From Chamaesiphon sp. GL140_3_metabinner_129_sub (lineage in GTDB: Bacteria > Cyanobacteriota > Cyanobacteriia > Cyanobacteriales > Chamaesiphonaceae), in the NCBI GenBank assembly GCA_025358725.1, contig JANYIT010000207.1, positions 1 to 32,393 of the forward strand: DNA of 32,393 nt, read 5' to 3'. How positions within the stretch are numbered: the stretch's first letter is position 1; the number at the start of each line of letters is the position of its first letter. A model generated the notes under the pieces. That model saw only the letters and a program-made list of their open reading frames with translations, was not told the origin of the DNA and made no database searches. Positions 1 through 11,805 of this stretch are shown in pieces. A program made the translations under genes and the position numbers.

Positions 1-272
1 TTTCCCACCTATTTTCGTGTCGTTATAATTAGATAAAATTATATTTGGAGAAATTGTCTTAATGAAAACTAATTACCCAGACTTTTTCCATGACCAATTA
101 AGTTTTGGAAGACTATTCTCCTACTTTTTCAGCAAGCCCTAGCTAGGTGTAGGGGTGCATCCTAGTGTTCATTGTGTAAGTAGAAGATAAAATCTCAAGT
201 CCAATCGTAGATCTGGGCTAAAAATTACTATGTTCATCCCAGTTAAGCAAGTGGGATGCTACCGGAGCTAAT
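1..272. other. Upstream intergenic region of usher-like gene
   Basis: No gene of convincing length is seen. A 26-codon ORF (62-142, preceded by GGAG at 47-50) ends inside the motif ttcagcaagccctag (128-142), which recurs inverted at 32298-32312. It may be a truncated remnant or chance. GGAG at 264-267 precedes the GTG start of the usher-like gene. Confidence 0.4.
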
Positions 273-2834
273 GTGAATTTAAGTCAGTTTCAAAATAAGT
301 TATGGCTAATCGGACTAATAGCTGTTACTTGCTGGTTATGGCTGATGGCAGTCGCTAATGCCCAAAGCAATTTGGAGCCAATCCCCAATTCTCCACCAAA
401 AGTTACTCAACAGTTAGCTGATCCAGTTGTTCCAGTTTCCAAAACAAAACTAACCCAACAGTTATCATCGCCAGTTGTGCCTGCACCGATTAAAGTTGGG
501 GCACCACCACTATCAGTAGGCTTGATTTTAGATGGACAAAGTGTACTTGAGGGTATCAATGTTCGCGGTTATGAGGATGGTGAAAAAGCGATCAATTTCG
601 AGCGATGGCTAGTCCCTTTTGATGAGGTGATCAAGAGACTTGGCATCAAGATTAAGGATGTAGGTAAAGGCGATACCATTGAGTTAAGTTCAGCAAGTTT
701 TCGAGTAAATTTTGATACTCGTAAATTAATCGACGATCCGGCTTTAGGTCGATCGATTTCAATTACCAATTTACAATCGATCGGTGGTATCAAAGCTAAA
801 TTTGATCTGTATAAGTATGCGATCGCGGTTACTATGCCGAAGCGATCTTCTACAGATGCTAGTATTGCTAGTGACATCCCGATCGATTTAGATGGTTTAC
901 AAACTATCACCTCGGGTAAAATCGGCATTAACGCGATTCAGCAACAATCAAATGTATCGGGATCGAGTAGTGATACTACTCGGACATCAGGCGAACTCCG
1001 GGCGATTGGAAATATTGGGACTGGGAGTTGGCAAGTCCGAATCGATCAACCTACTTTAGATGGATTAAGTAGCTGGAATCTCAATTCAGCTACCGTTTTA
1101 TTTCAAGGGCATTCAACTGATTGGGCGATTGGTGCTCAGCAACCATTTTGGGGGCAATCGTTCAATCAAACTGGATCGTATTGGGGCGTGACAACGATCT
1201 CTCGATCTGGCTTTGTTACTCCAGTATCAACCACTAGCGATTTTAGCGTATCCGATCGATTGCTGTCGAGCCGAGTTTGGCGGAGTATTATCGGGCAAGC
1301 CACCCCAGGGACTGTAGTTCAACTAGTTCGCAACCTCAATACCGAAGTAATCAAAGAAGTTTTAGTCGATAGTAGCGGCACCTATCGGTTCGAGAATATT
1401 GTCGTGGGTAGTGTTGGCGAAGAGACTCTGGGGCAAGATTATCGGCTATTGCTCTATCCACGCGGTCAATTGACAGCTAGTCCCGAAACTCGTGATGTTC
1501 AGTTTACGACGCTGCTGGGACAATTACCTAGTGGAGCCTCAGCTTGGGTAGCTTCTGCTGGTGGCAATCGAGTTACTTCGGGGCAGTTTGGCAATTTTGA
1601 TGCAGCTCAAGGCGGAGTTTTGTACCGTCGGGGCTTGAATGAATCCCTAACGGTCGGCGTGGGGTCGGTTTATGCTGGAGAGGTGCGCGGAGTCGGAGAG
1701 GTGTTGTTTCAGCCCACAGGAGTCCCGCTAGAGCTGGCTGGATCGATCGTTACGGGGACGAATTCAGTTCTGTTGGGACGGTTGAGCTATCAGCCATCCA
1801 CTCAATTTAGTTTGAGTGCAAATATTGACAAGCTATCAACTCGGAGCGATCTAAGCTGGCGGCTTTCGCCAGGATTTGCCGCGACTGCTAGCTATGATAG
1901 TCAGAGTACCACAAAAATTGGTGGTGAATTTACTGCTCGCGATCGCCGAAATACTAGTTCAATCAAAGCCTCAATCGATGCGCGCGATCGACTCAGCGTC
2001 ACTGCTAGACAAGCTTTTGACAAGTTGCAATTTGGATATCAAAAGAATGACGTATCCAGTCTAGCGGAAATTAGCTACCGGATGCCGATCAATCGTGAAG
2101 AGAAGGGCGAACACCAAATCACGGCAGCTTACCAGACAAACTCTTCGGGCACAACTACCACATTCGGGAGTTTGAGCTGGAAATATCGCTCTCCCGCGCG
2201 GAATAGTGTTGGGAGTTATTTATGGCAGAGCGAAATTGGCTATGGACAAGGTTTATTTGGCAGTGGAGTCATCGCCGGAATCGATTATAGTGTTGCACCT
2301 GGTTGGCAAGTGAAAGGACGCTATCGTGGGGCAACAGAATCTAGTAGTGGCAACGATTTTTCGGTAGAGTTGACCACAACTATCCAAACTCAAGGGGAAA
2401 TTAAAGGCACCGATAAATCGATCCAGGATCTAGCTGCTTTTGGTCAAGTAAAAATTGTCCCATTTTTCGATCGCAATGGGAATAACCGTCAAGATTCAGG
2501 CGAAGAGGGCTATTTCGATCCGCTATTAGTAGAAATCAATCGCAAATCGCTACGGAATTATTCTGCTCAAACTGACAATACGATTTCTACGCTCCAACTG
2601 TCTCCAGGTAGCTATCGTCTCGATCTCAATCCGGCTGGATATCCAATTAGTTATCGCAGTAAATCTGCCGCATTAAAAATTGACATAGTTGCTGGAACTA
2701 TGACCGAAATTCCCATTCCACTAATTCCGGCTTATGCAATCACTGGAACAGCAAAAAATAGCACTGGTGAACCCATTATCGGCGGGCGGGTTGAAGCAGT
2801 TTCGATCGCTAATGGTGAAAATATACCTCAGTGA
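273..2834 (+). CDS. Outer-membrane usher-like beta-barrel protein (frameshifted 3' end)
   Basis: An 853-aa protein starting at GTG, with GGAG 5 nt upstream. An N-terminal signal peptide is clear: a hydrophobic stretch ending in VANA, with likely cleavage near residue 30. A Pro-rich linker follows, then an N-terminal globular region, then a long Ser/Thr/Gly-rich part with alternating polar and hydrophobic strands as in outer-membrane barrels. Within it, a GTVVQLVRN...GTYRFENI segment resembles the plug or Ig-like part of fimbrial ushers. Near the C-terminus is an FDRNGNNRQDSGEEGY motif, like the acidic loops of SdrD-B/usher-type proteins, followed by a carboxypeptidase-regulatory-like beta-sandwich (TGTAKNSTGEPIIGG). 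That last domain is cut by the stop at 2832-2834 and continues in another frame. Usher-family assignment is by overall architecture, not a diagnostic catalytic motif. It could be another surface barrel protein. No chaperone or pilin gene is visible in this window. Confidence 0.65.
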   Translation: MNLSQFQNKLWLIGLIAVTCWLWLMAVANAQSNLEPIPNSPPKVTQQLADPVVPVSKTKLTQQLSSPVVPAPIKVGAPPLSVGLILDGQSVLEGINVRGYEDGEKAINFERWLVPFDEVIKRLGIKIKDVGKGDTIELSSASFRVNFDTRKLIDDPALGRSISITNLQSIGGIKAKFDLYKYAIAVTMPKRSSTDASIASDIPIDLDGLQTITSGKIGINAIQQQSNVSGSSSDTTRTSGELRAIGNIGTGSWQVRIDQPTLDGLSSWNLNSATVLFQGHSTDWAIGAQQPFWGQSFNQTGSYWGVTTISRSGFVTPVSTTSDFSVSDRLLSSRVWRSIIGQATPGTVVQLVRNLNTEVIKEVLVDSSGTYRFENIVVGSVGEETLGQDYRLLLYPRGQLTASPETRDVQFTTLLGQLPSGASAWVASAGGNRVTSGQFGNFDAAQGGVLYRRGLNESLTVGVGSVYAGEVRGVGEVLFQPTGVPLELAGSIVTGTNSVLLGRLSYQPSTQFSLSANIDKLSTRSDLSWRLSPGFAATASYDSQSTTKIGGEFTARDRRNTSSIKASIDARDRLSVTARQAFDKLQFGYQKNDVSSLAEISYRMPINREEKGEHQITAAYQTNSSGTTTTFGSLSWKYRSPARNSVGSYLWQSEIGYGQGLFGSGVIAGIDYSVAPGWQVKGRYRGATESSSGNDFSVELTTTIQTQGEIKGTDKSIQDLAAFGQVKIVPFFDRNGNNRQDSGEEGYFDPLLVEINRKSLRNYSAQTDNTISTLQLSPGSYRLDLNPAGYPISYRSKSAALKIDIVAGTMTEIPIPLIPAYAITGTAKNSTGEPIIGGRVEAVSIANGENIPQ

Positions 2835-3121
2835 CTAATGATAGTGGTATTTATTACTTGGAAGGACTAGAACAGGGTGAATATCGGATTAATGTCAGTG
2901 GTTTAGCGACAAAGAGCGCGGATTGTAAATCAGCTTGTGACGATCGAGTGCGGATTACGCCTACGACTAATCCGGTGATCGAAAGAAATCTGATTGTCCC
3001 ACAACAGCCAACTAGTCCACCTAAATCTACTACTAGTTTTAACCGAGGATACGTTCATCGGGCATTAGCCTCGCTGAATCACTCATTGGGCGTGAATATC
3101 AATATCCAGCTTAATTATTAG
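2831..3121 (+). pseudogene. 3' remainder of the usher-like gene, displaced by a frameshift
   Basis: This 96-aa ORF starts at a GTG overlapping the upstream stop codon by 4 nt. Its first residues (TNDSGIYYLEGLEQGEYRI) are the expected second half of the carboxypeptidase-regulatory-like domain that begins at the end of the 853-aa ORF: a '(V/T)(T/S)(N/D)xxGxYxLxxLxxGxYRI' strand pattern. The reading frame differs by one base, so restoring one nucleotide at about 2830 (cct ca? gtg) would give a continuous protein of about 949 aa. It then runs through a Cys pair (CKSAC) and a Pro/Ser/Thr-rich linker to a polar tail. The options are a true mutation, a sequencing error, programmed slippage, or translational coupling by the 4-nt overlap. 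An independent gene is least likely because the domain is split mid-fold. Confidence 0.65.
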
Positions 3122-3280
3122 CTAATTCGCTCGCCTCGAAGTGTTTCTAACATGATGCAGCGGGTAGAGTCTTGACTACTCGCCAAGCTAGAACGATCAA
3201 TTCTCAACCTAACGATGCCGAAATTATCCAATATTTTGGACGTATATAGGCAAAATATTTATCTTTATGTATGCTACTTT

Positions 3281-3784
3281 TTATTGCAAAATGGAGCATA
3301 CATGAAGATCCTTGAGGTATACTCGATCGCATCGAAGTGTTTCTACTCCTGTCGCAGGTTGATATCCATTCGTCTCATATAGCTTCACCGCTGCGGTTAA
3401 AACACTAGCAGTTTCGATCCAGATTTCCTGGTAGCCATGTGCAAGGATCGATCGTTCTAATTCCGCTAATAAATACTTACCCAAACCTTGTCCTCTGACT
3501 TTGGACTCTAAGTACATTTTCCGAATTTCCACGGCCTTCTTGCCGCGATGAGGATAAGGATAGTATGCGCTCGTACCTACAATCTTCCCTCGATCTTCAA
3601 CTACCCAAAATTCACCGCCACGCGCAAAATAATAATCCTCTACTTCTAACACATCTCGATCCGCGCCATCAGGTTCCCATCCAAGTCCGTATTCCGCCAA
3701 CGCATTCCTAATTACAGCCGCCGCAGCTTGTCGATCGTCTGATTGCCACGATCGAATCGTATAATTTCGATATTGTTCATGCAT
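3281..3784 (-). CDS. GNAT-family N-acetyltransferase
   Basis: The 167-aa protein has the GNAT fold in order: an N-terminal 'YTIRSWQSDD' strand-helix, the central strand FWVVEDRGKIVGTSAYYPY, then strand 4 (AVEIRKMYL) leading into the acetyl-CoA pyrophosphate loop VRGQGLGKYLL (the Q/RxxGxG/A motif, around residues 97-107). It finishes with the motif B strand IWIETAS and the helix AVKLYETNGY. The length is normal for single-domain GNATs. The substrate cannot be told from sequence. It is convergent with the usher-like gene and 31 bp downstream of miaE on the same strand, so co-transcription with miaE is possible. A 9-bp inverted repeat (3267-3275/3295-3303) overlaps the stop and may help termination. 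Confidence 0.85.
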   Translation of the reverse strand: MHEQYRNYTIRSWQSDDRQAAAAVIRNALAEYGLGWEPDGADRDVLEVEDYYFARGGEFWVVEDRGKIVGTSAYYPYPHRGKKAVEIRKMYLESKVRGQGLGKYLLAELERSILAHGYQEIWIETASVLTAAVKLYETNGYQPATGVETLRCDRVYLKDLHVCSILQ

Positions 3785-3815
3785 CGTTAAAATTAGTGGT
3801 GTAGTGGTTTGGTAG

Positions 3816-4475
3816 TTAGCTATGAATTCTTGGTTCGGGATGGAGGGTAGAGAGGATTTGGCTTTCGACGATGGCGAGTTCGGCTAGACGAGATTGGACA
3901 ATTGATCGCTCTGAATAAGTATCCGCCAATAGCCAATAAATCCCAAAGTGACGAGCTTCGGAAGCCATTAAACTGCGGTAAAATGCGGCTAACTTTTTGT
4001 CGGGAAGATGTGCGCCGAGCAATCCTAGCCGTTCGTGGGAACGTGCTTCAATTAAGCCAGAAATTAGTAGTGTATCTAGTAGGCGGTGTGGTTCTTGATG
4101 ACGAATTTGGTTCATCAATTCTTTGCCATAAGGTGGCGCACTCAATGCTGTCATGGATATACCACGTTGTTCGAGGATTTGATTTACTTGCTCAAAATGC
4201 TCTAATTCTTCACGGGCGATCGCCGTCACCTGTCGGACTAATTTATGATTGGACGGATAGCGAAACATCATATTCACCGCAGTTCCGACGGCTTTGCGTT
4301 CGCAATGAGAGTGATCTAGCAGAATTGTATCCATATTCCCTAGAGCTTGTTCTAGCCAAGCGGTGGAAGTAGGTTGACACAAAATATTCATCGTCGTCGT
4401 TGCGATCTCAGTCATTTCGATTTTGGATTGATTATGGAGAAAAATTTTAGTGCTGAATTTGACAGTAATCATCAA
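3816..4475 (-). CDS. miaE: tRNA 2-methylthio-N6-isopentenyladenosine-37 hydroxylase MiaE
   Basis: MiaE is a non-heme diiron monooxygenase that hydroxylates ms2i6A37 in tRNAs. The sequence shows the ferritin-like four-helix iron-ligand motifs: DHSHCERKAVGTA, then REELEHFEQV, EARSHERL and SEARHFG, matching the E, ExxH, E, ExxH pattern of this family. The QPTSTAWLEQAL entry is typical of MiaE N-termini. The ORF opens at residue 1 (4475), but Met21 (4413-4415, MTEIATTT) is an equally good start because the first 20 residues are not family-like and neither site has a clear Shine-Dalgarno. It is divergent from the cupin gene. Total length of about 200-219 aa fits the family. Confidence 0.88.
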   Translation of the reverse strand: MMITVKFSTKIFLHNQSKIEMTEIATTTMNILCQPTSTAWLEQALGNMDTILLDHSHCERKAVGTAVNMMFRYPSNHKLVRQVTAIAREELEHFEQVNQILEQRGISMTALSAPPYGKELMNQIRHQEPHRLLDTLLISGLIEARSHERLGLLGAHLPDKKLAAFYRSLMASEARHFGIYWLLADTYSERSIVQSRLAELAIVESQILSTLHPEPRIHS

Positions 4476-4582
4476 CTCGCATCAACTACGCTGTACCTAA
4501 GTAGCCACGCCTCTAGCGAATGAGCATCTTAACATCCATCCAATCTTAATTTGTCTGCTAACAAATTGCCGTAATTGATAAG

Positions 4583-4942
4583 ATGAATACAGATCGAATA
4601 TTCAATAGTTCTAAATTTTTTCAACCGACTGATGGAGAACCGATTCGTTCCGTGATTACAGAATCTCCTGAAGCCACAATTGTTGCTTGGTACATCCAAC
4701 CCCAACAGGAAATTCCCGCACATCTACATCCACACGGGCAAGATACCTGGACTATTTTAGCTGGACAGGGTAAATACTTTATAGATCGATCGGGTACGAC
4801 AAGATCGATCGTTAGAGGAGATATAGTCATCGCGCCAACTGGCTCTGTACATGGAGTATTCAATCACGGCGACGAACCTCTAATTTTTATCTCAGTCGTA
4901 GCACCCTCAACGGCTGGATACGAACTTGTTTTCAAGGAGTAG
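4583..4942 (+). CDS. Small single-domain cupin protein
   Basis: The 119-aa protein is a single conserved beta-barrel of the cupin superfamily. Motif 1 is HLHPHGQDTWTILAGQG (metal-ligand histidines in HxHxxxxD form, with Asp/Gln in place of the usual Glu), followed by GDIVIAPTGSVHGVFN as motif 2, whose His is the fourth ligand. The substrate is unknown. Such proteins include mannose-6-phosphate isomerase-like and sensor cupins. It is divergent from miaE across about 107 bp, and is followed by the long apcE leader. Confidence 0.8.
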   Translation: MNTDRIFNSSKFFQPTDGEPIRSVITESPEATIVAWYIQPQQEIPAHLHPHGQDTWTILAGQGKYFIDRSGTTRSIVRGDIVIAPTGSVHGVFNHGDEPLIFISVVAPSTAGYELVFKE

Positions 4943-8721
<3,779 letters not shown>

Positions 8722-8731
8722 CTTGAGACAG

Positions 8732-8760
8732 AAACCTGACTTCTTGGAGAAGTCGGGTTT
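8732..8760. repeat. Palindromic repeat (GACTTCT-TGG-AGAAGTC family)
   Basis: A 13-bp stem (one T-G wobble) with a TGG loop lies just after the apcE stop codon. The same core recurs at 9241-9271 and 24483-24509, so this is a dispersed palindrome that may also act as an mRNA-end hairpin here. Confidence 0.7.
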
Positions 8761-8778
8761 CTTGGGAAAATGCTTGAA

Positions 8779-8815
8779 AGGACAGGTGAGATTAATTTTT
8801 CACCTGTCCTTTTTT
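8779..8815 (+). terminator. Rho-independent terminator of apcE
   Basis: A perfect 11-bp stem AGGACAGGTGA / TCACCTGTCCT (8779-8789 / 8800-8810) is followed directly by a T-run. It lies about 60 nt after the apcE stop, which supports apcE being monocistronic here. Confidence 0.9.
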
Positions 8816-8955
8816 AGGCTAAATCTGCCAAAGCAGTGATTGCTACAGGATAAATTTCAAAATCTGTCGAGAATAATCCCATCATAAGGGCTAGATCTTC
8901 CTGATTTGCTAGATCGATCGCAGAATCAATAAATGATGTTCTCGTGATATCTAGA

Positions 8956-9195
8956 ATGAAGTATCTTGTTTTTTGCCTAATCGGGATTTCTATTACTCTG
9001 AATGCTTGTTCGTCAGTTTCTACAAAGACAAATGACTCCATTACAAGAGAGATCAGACCAGAATGTACCTTCATTCATCAATCCTTAGAAGATAAAAGAG
9101 CTAAACTTTCTACGGCTGCTCCTGCTGATAAAGAACGCATTAGTTCTGAACTGGTTAAGGAGGATCTTCAGTTCGCCCAGTGGTGCCCTAAGTGA
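8956..9195 (+). CDS. Small putative lipoprotein
   Basis: A protein of about 79 aa. The ORF opens at GTG 8944, but the ATG at 8956 (MKYLVFC) gives a proper lipoprotein signal: one Lys, a hydrophobic stretch and the lipobox LNAC, with the modified Cys near residue 18. The mature part is polar and carries two further cysteines (PECTFI and QWCPK), possibly a disulfide. The function is unknown. A low-quality reverse ORF (8814-9074) overlaps it. No downstream partner is visible, only the repeat block. Confidence 0.6.
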   Translation: MKYLVFCLIGISITLNACSSVSTKTNDSITREIRPECTFIHQSLEDKRAKLSTAAPADKERISSELVKEDLQFAQWCPK

Positions 9196-9204
9196 AGAAA
9201 TTAG

Positions 9205-9305
9205 ATCTATAGCAACCGCCATAGTAGTTAGGACATATCAGATCCCCGACTTCTCGGAGAAGTCGGAGATCTAGCCTCAGGGCAATTCATGAATTGTCCC
9301 TACTC
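9205..9305. repeat. Dispersed palindromic repeat fragments
   Basis: Three pieces are visible. (a) The terminal sequence ATCTATAGCAACCGCC with GTTAGGACAT, also seen at the ends of the 24452-24558 element. (b) A GACTTCT-CGG-AGAAGTC hairpin at 9241-9271. (c) The imperfect palindrome GGGCAATTCATGAATTGTCCC around 9281-9300. The right-hand terminus of the 24452-type element is not found here, so this copy looks partial or interrupted by the neighbouring 101-bp element. Confidence 0.6.
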
Positions 9306-9406
9306 ATACCAAATTAATTTTAGTAAACGACAGATTAGCTCCTCCCCTTGGAAAGGGGAGGTTGGGTGGGGTAAACATCTGTCGTGTTAATTCTTTAAAT
9401 TGGTAT
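9306..9406. repeat. 101-bp MITE-like palindromic element, copy 1
   Basis: The ends ATACCAAATTAA and TTAAATTGGTAT are near-inverted. The inner arms ACGACAGAT and ATCTGTCGT are inverted, and a central CTCCCC..GGGGAG hairpin has loop TTGGAAA. Copy 2 at 24233-24333 is the same length and identical by eye except for one base near the right arm and the loop, which reads as its reverse complement. There is no coding capacity, which suits a non-autonomous small repeat. Confidence 0.8.
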
Positions 9407-9435
9407 CATTTAGGATTGCGATAGCAGTAATGGTC

Positions 9436-9474
9436 GATAAAAAATCCCCAATAATTAATCAGGGATTTTTTATC
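9436..9474 (-). terminator. Terminator of the DAHP synthase gene (possibly bidirectional)
   Basis: A perfect 13-bp stem GATAAAAAATCCC / GGGATTTTTTATC with a 13-nt loop starts 16 nt beyond the minus-strand stop of the DAHP synthase gene. The A/T runs in both arms allow termination from either side. Confidence 0.8.
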
Positions 9475-9489
9475 ATGCAAAATCTGAAT

Positions 9490-10593
9490 TTAACCGATCG
9501 ATAGTCGATCGTAAGCGGCGAGAATAATTCGTTCAGTTTCGTCCCAATTAATACATTTATCAGTCACAGACACGCCATATTTGAGCTGACTGAGATCTGC
9601 GGGAATGGATTGTCCACCTTCGTGAAGATTGGACTCTAGCATCATCCCTACCATTGAGGTATTACCATTAATAATCTGTTGAATCGCGCTTTCAAAGACG
9701 ATCGGTTGGAGGCGATAATCTTTATTAGAATTCCCGTGACTGCAATCAACCACAATTCGCGGTGGTAAGTTGGCTTTTTTCAGTTCGGTTTCTGCTTGTT
9801 GGACGCTGATCGGATCGTAGTTGGGTTTACCCTCACCACCCCGCAAAATAATGTGTCCATAGGCATTGCCTCTGGTTTGAAAAACGCTAACTTGTCCCTG
9901 CTTATTGATACCCAGGAAATTGTGTGGTTGTTTTGCTGATTGGAGTGCGTTTAAAGCGACCTTAACGCTGCCATCGGTACCATTCTTGAAACCGACAGGC
10001 ATTGATAAGCCACTAGCCATCTCGCGGTGGGTTTGAGATTCAGTAGTGCGGGCACCAATTGCCGCCCAAGAAATTAATTCATCTAGGTACTGGGGGATAA
10101 TTGGATCGAGAGCTTCTGTTGCAGTTGGTAAGCCAATTTCAGTAATTTTAATCAGTAAATTTCTGCCAGTATGCAAGCCTTTTTCGACATCAAAAGACTC
10201 ATCCATATTTGGGTCATTAATCAACCCTTTCCAGCCAACAGTAGTGCGAGGTTTCTCGAAGTAAACCCGCATGATCAATAAAAATTTGGACTGAACTCGA
10301 TCGGCTAAAGCTTTTAATTTGTGTGCATACTCTTGCGCTGCGTCTACATCATGGATCGAACAAGGCCCGACGTCGATGAATTTACGATTGTCTTGGAAAT
10401 CTAATATTTTTTGAATCTGTTGGCGATAATCAACAATTCGTTGTTCCAATTCCGGCGATAGTGGTAACTTTTCCTTGAGTTCTTTGGGCGTAATCAAGAT
10501 TTTCGAGTAGTTGATATTCGTATCGCCGAGGACATTAGCATCCATAATATTTTCAAGGTTATGGATATCTAGATCAGATGTCTGTTTTTGCAT
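9490..10593 (-). CDS. aroF: 3-deoxy-7-phosphoheptulonate synthase (DAHP synthase, class I)
   Basis: It condenses phosphoenolpyruvate and erythrose 4-phosphate, the entry step of the shikimate pathway. The 367-aa protein is a class I AroF/G/H-type enzyme. Visible motifs are GPCSIHD (residues 76-82, with the metal-ligand Cys78), the PEP-binding KPRTTVGWKGLINDP (114-128), GARTTESQTHREMASGLS with PVGFKNGTDG, and the metal-site DCSHGNSNKD. The N-terminal extension before the barrel is where feedback inhibition by aromatic amino acids is set in this class, but which amino acid cannot be read here, so the isozyme letter is provisional. It is transcribed alone and ends in a strong terminator. TyrA, from the end of the same pathway, lies at 22.8 kb. 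Confidence 0.95.
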   Translation of the reverse strand: MQKQTSDLDIHNLENIMDANVLGDTNINYSKILITPKELKEKLPLSPELEQRIVDYRQQIQKILDFQDNRKFIDVGPCSIHDVDAAQEYAHKLKALADRVQSKFLLIMRVYFEKPRTTVGWKGLINDPNMDESFDVEKGLHTGRNLLIKITEIGLPTATEALDPIIPQYLDELISWAAIGARTTESQTHREMASGLSMPVGFKNGTDGSVKVALNALQSAKQPHNFLGINKQGQVSVFQTRGNAYGHIILRGGEGKPNYDPISVQQAETELKKANLPPRIVVDCSHGNSNKDYRLQPIVFESAIQQIINGNTSMVGMMLESNLHEGGQSIPADLSQLKYGVSVTDKCINWDETERIILAAYDRLSIG

Positions 10594-11100
10594 GACTGGA
10601 AATATTGAGATTATTTCGGTGCGTAATTATTGAAGCGATGAAAAAAGCTGAACGTGCTGACTTTTGAGATTGCAGCTTACTCTCTTTTTACTTTCATACT
10701 GCCAATCTCGATCCTAGCGATCGCTAGTGAGATACTGTGGTAATTTCAGAGTGGGAAGGAAGTAAGCATCAACCGATCTATTACCCTCAACTGGGCATAA
10801 TTAATTGCTAGATTCTAAATCGATGCCAACTGGATAAATACATGAGCTTCTAAATATTTTGGTTAGCCTTGGCAAATTATGGTCTGTCCCACAATTCGGA
10901 TCATTTTGCTGAGATCTACGACCTGCTTTCGCTTATTATATCTAAAATTTGTTCATTGGCGCAGGATCCTGCTTGGAAAATAGCGACGATAACTGCTATC
11001 AGCCCAATCCCATACTTCGATCTGCCATGCCAAAATATCGCAGGCGATTGAATCTAGCCACCTCCGTCTGCATCTTGCTGCTATTGACCAAAATCAAAAA
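10594..11100. other. Intergenic region between the ATPase gene and DAHP synthase gene
   Basis: About 500 nt. It should contain the promoter of the DAHP synthase gene on the minus strand. A HIP1 palindrome (CTAGCGATCGCTAG) lies near 10717. The two 60-aa plus-strand ORFs (10869 and 10949) show no domain-like pattern. I see no RNA gene or strong hairpin. Confidence 0.5.
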
Positions 11101-11790
11101 TTATTTATCGTCCGAGATCACTAAACCATCCTGAAGTCGAATCATCCGATTGGTTTGAGCTGCAACCTCTCGATCGTGTGTAACGATGATAATCGTAATC
11201 CCATTGCGATTTAGCTCAGTTAATAAATCCATTATTTCCCGAGAAGTTTCGCTATCTAGTGCGCCAGTTGGTTCATCTGCGAGCACCAGAGCTGGGTTAT
11301 TGACTAGCGCACGGGCAACTGCCACCCGCTGCTGTTGTCCACCCGAAAGTTGGGTCGGACGATTGTGAAGATAATTACCCAATCCAACTTGAGTCAAAGC
11401 TTGAATCGCGCGTTGACGACGTTTTTGCTTGGTAATATTGGCGTAAACCATTGGTAGCATCACATTTTCTAGCGCGGTAGAACGTGGCAACAAATTAAAT
11501 TGTTGAAACACGAAGCCAATCCGCTGATTCCGCACATAAGCTAATTGTTCGTCATCTAGATTCATTAAATTTCTGCCTTCCAATGAATAATCTCCCGCCG
11601 TCGATCGATCGAGACAGCCGATAATATTCATTAAAGTAGATTTTCCCGAACCAGATGCCCCCATGATGGCAACATACTCACCTTGCTCGATCTCGATATC
11701 AATTCCCTTGAGTACAGTTACTTTAACCTCACTCAAACGATAGACTTTGGTAATACCCTGCATCAAAATCATTGTTCTATTTTTAACCAA
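11101..11790 (-). CDS. ABC transporter ATP-binding protein, MacB/LolD/DevA type
   Basis: A 229-aa nucleotide-binding subunit. Walker A is GASGSGKST (residues 44-52); then come the Q-loop [11 protein letters not shown], signature LSGGQQQR, Walker [14 protein letters not shown] and H-loop IIIVTHD. The '[15 protein letters not shown]' and '[14 protein letters not shown]' segments are typical of the MacB/LolD group, which drives tripartite efflux or lipoprotein release. It starts 15 bp after the YHYH gene and is surely co-transcribed with it. A start at Met7 is also possible. The odd point is that these ATPases normally sit next to an FtsX-like permease (MacB or DevC), and none is present here. 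The permease must be encoded elsewhere or the set is incomplete. Confidence 0.9.
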   Translation of the reverse strand: MVKNRTMILMQGITKVYRLSEVKVTVLKGIDIEIEQGEYVAIMGASGSGKSTLMNIIGCLDRSTAGDYSLEGRNLMNLDDEQLAYVRNQRIGFVFQQFNLLPRSTALENVMLPMVYANITKQKRRQRAIQALTQVGLGNYLHNRPTQLSGGQQQRVAVARALVNNPALVLADEPTGALDSETSREIMDLLTELNRNGITIIIVTHDREVAAQTNRMIRLQDGLVISDDK

Positions 11791-11805
11791 TACAGCAGAA
11801 TTAGA

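Noticed and set aside
62-142. 26-codon ORF with a fair ribosome site at the left edge
   Set aside because: It is too short to assess and its end lies in a dispersed motif. Kept only as a note in the intergenic entry.
3902-4372. 156-aa plus-strand ORF
   Set aside because: It is antisense to miaE, whose iron-ligand motifs are intact. No domain is visible in the ORF.
10869-11134. Two 60-aa plus-strand ORFs in the intergenic region
   Set aside because: They overlap each other in different frames, have no Shine-Dalgarno and no domain-like pattern.
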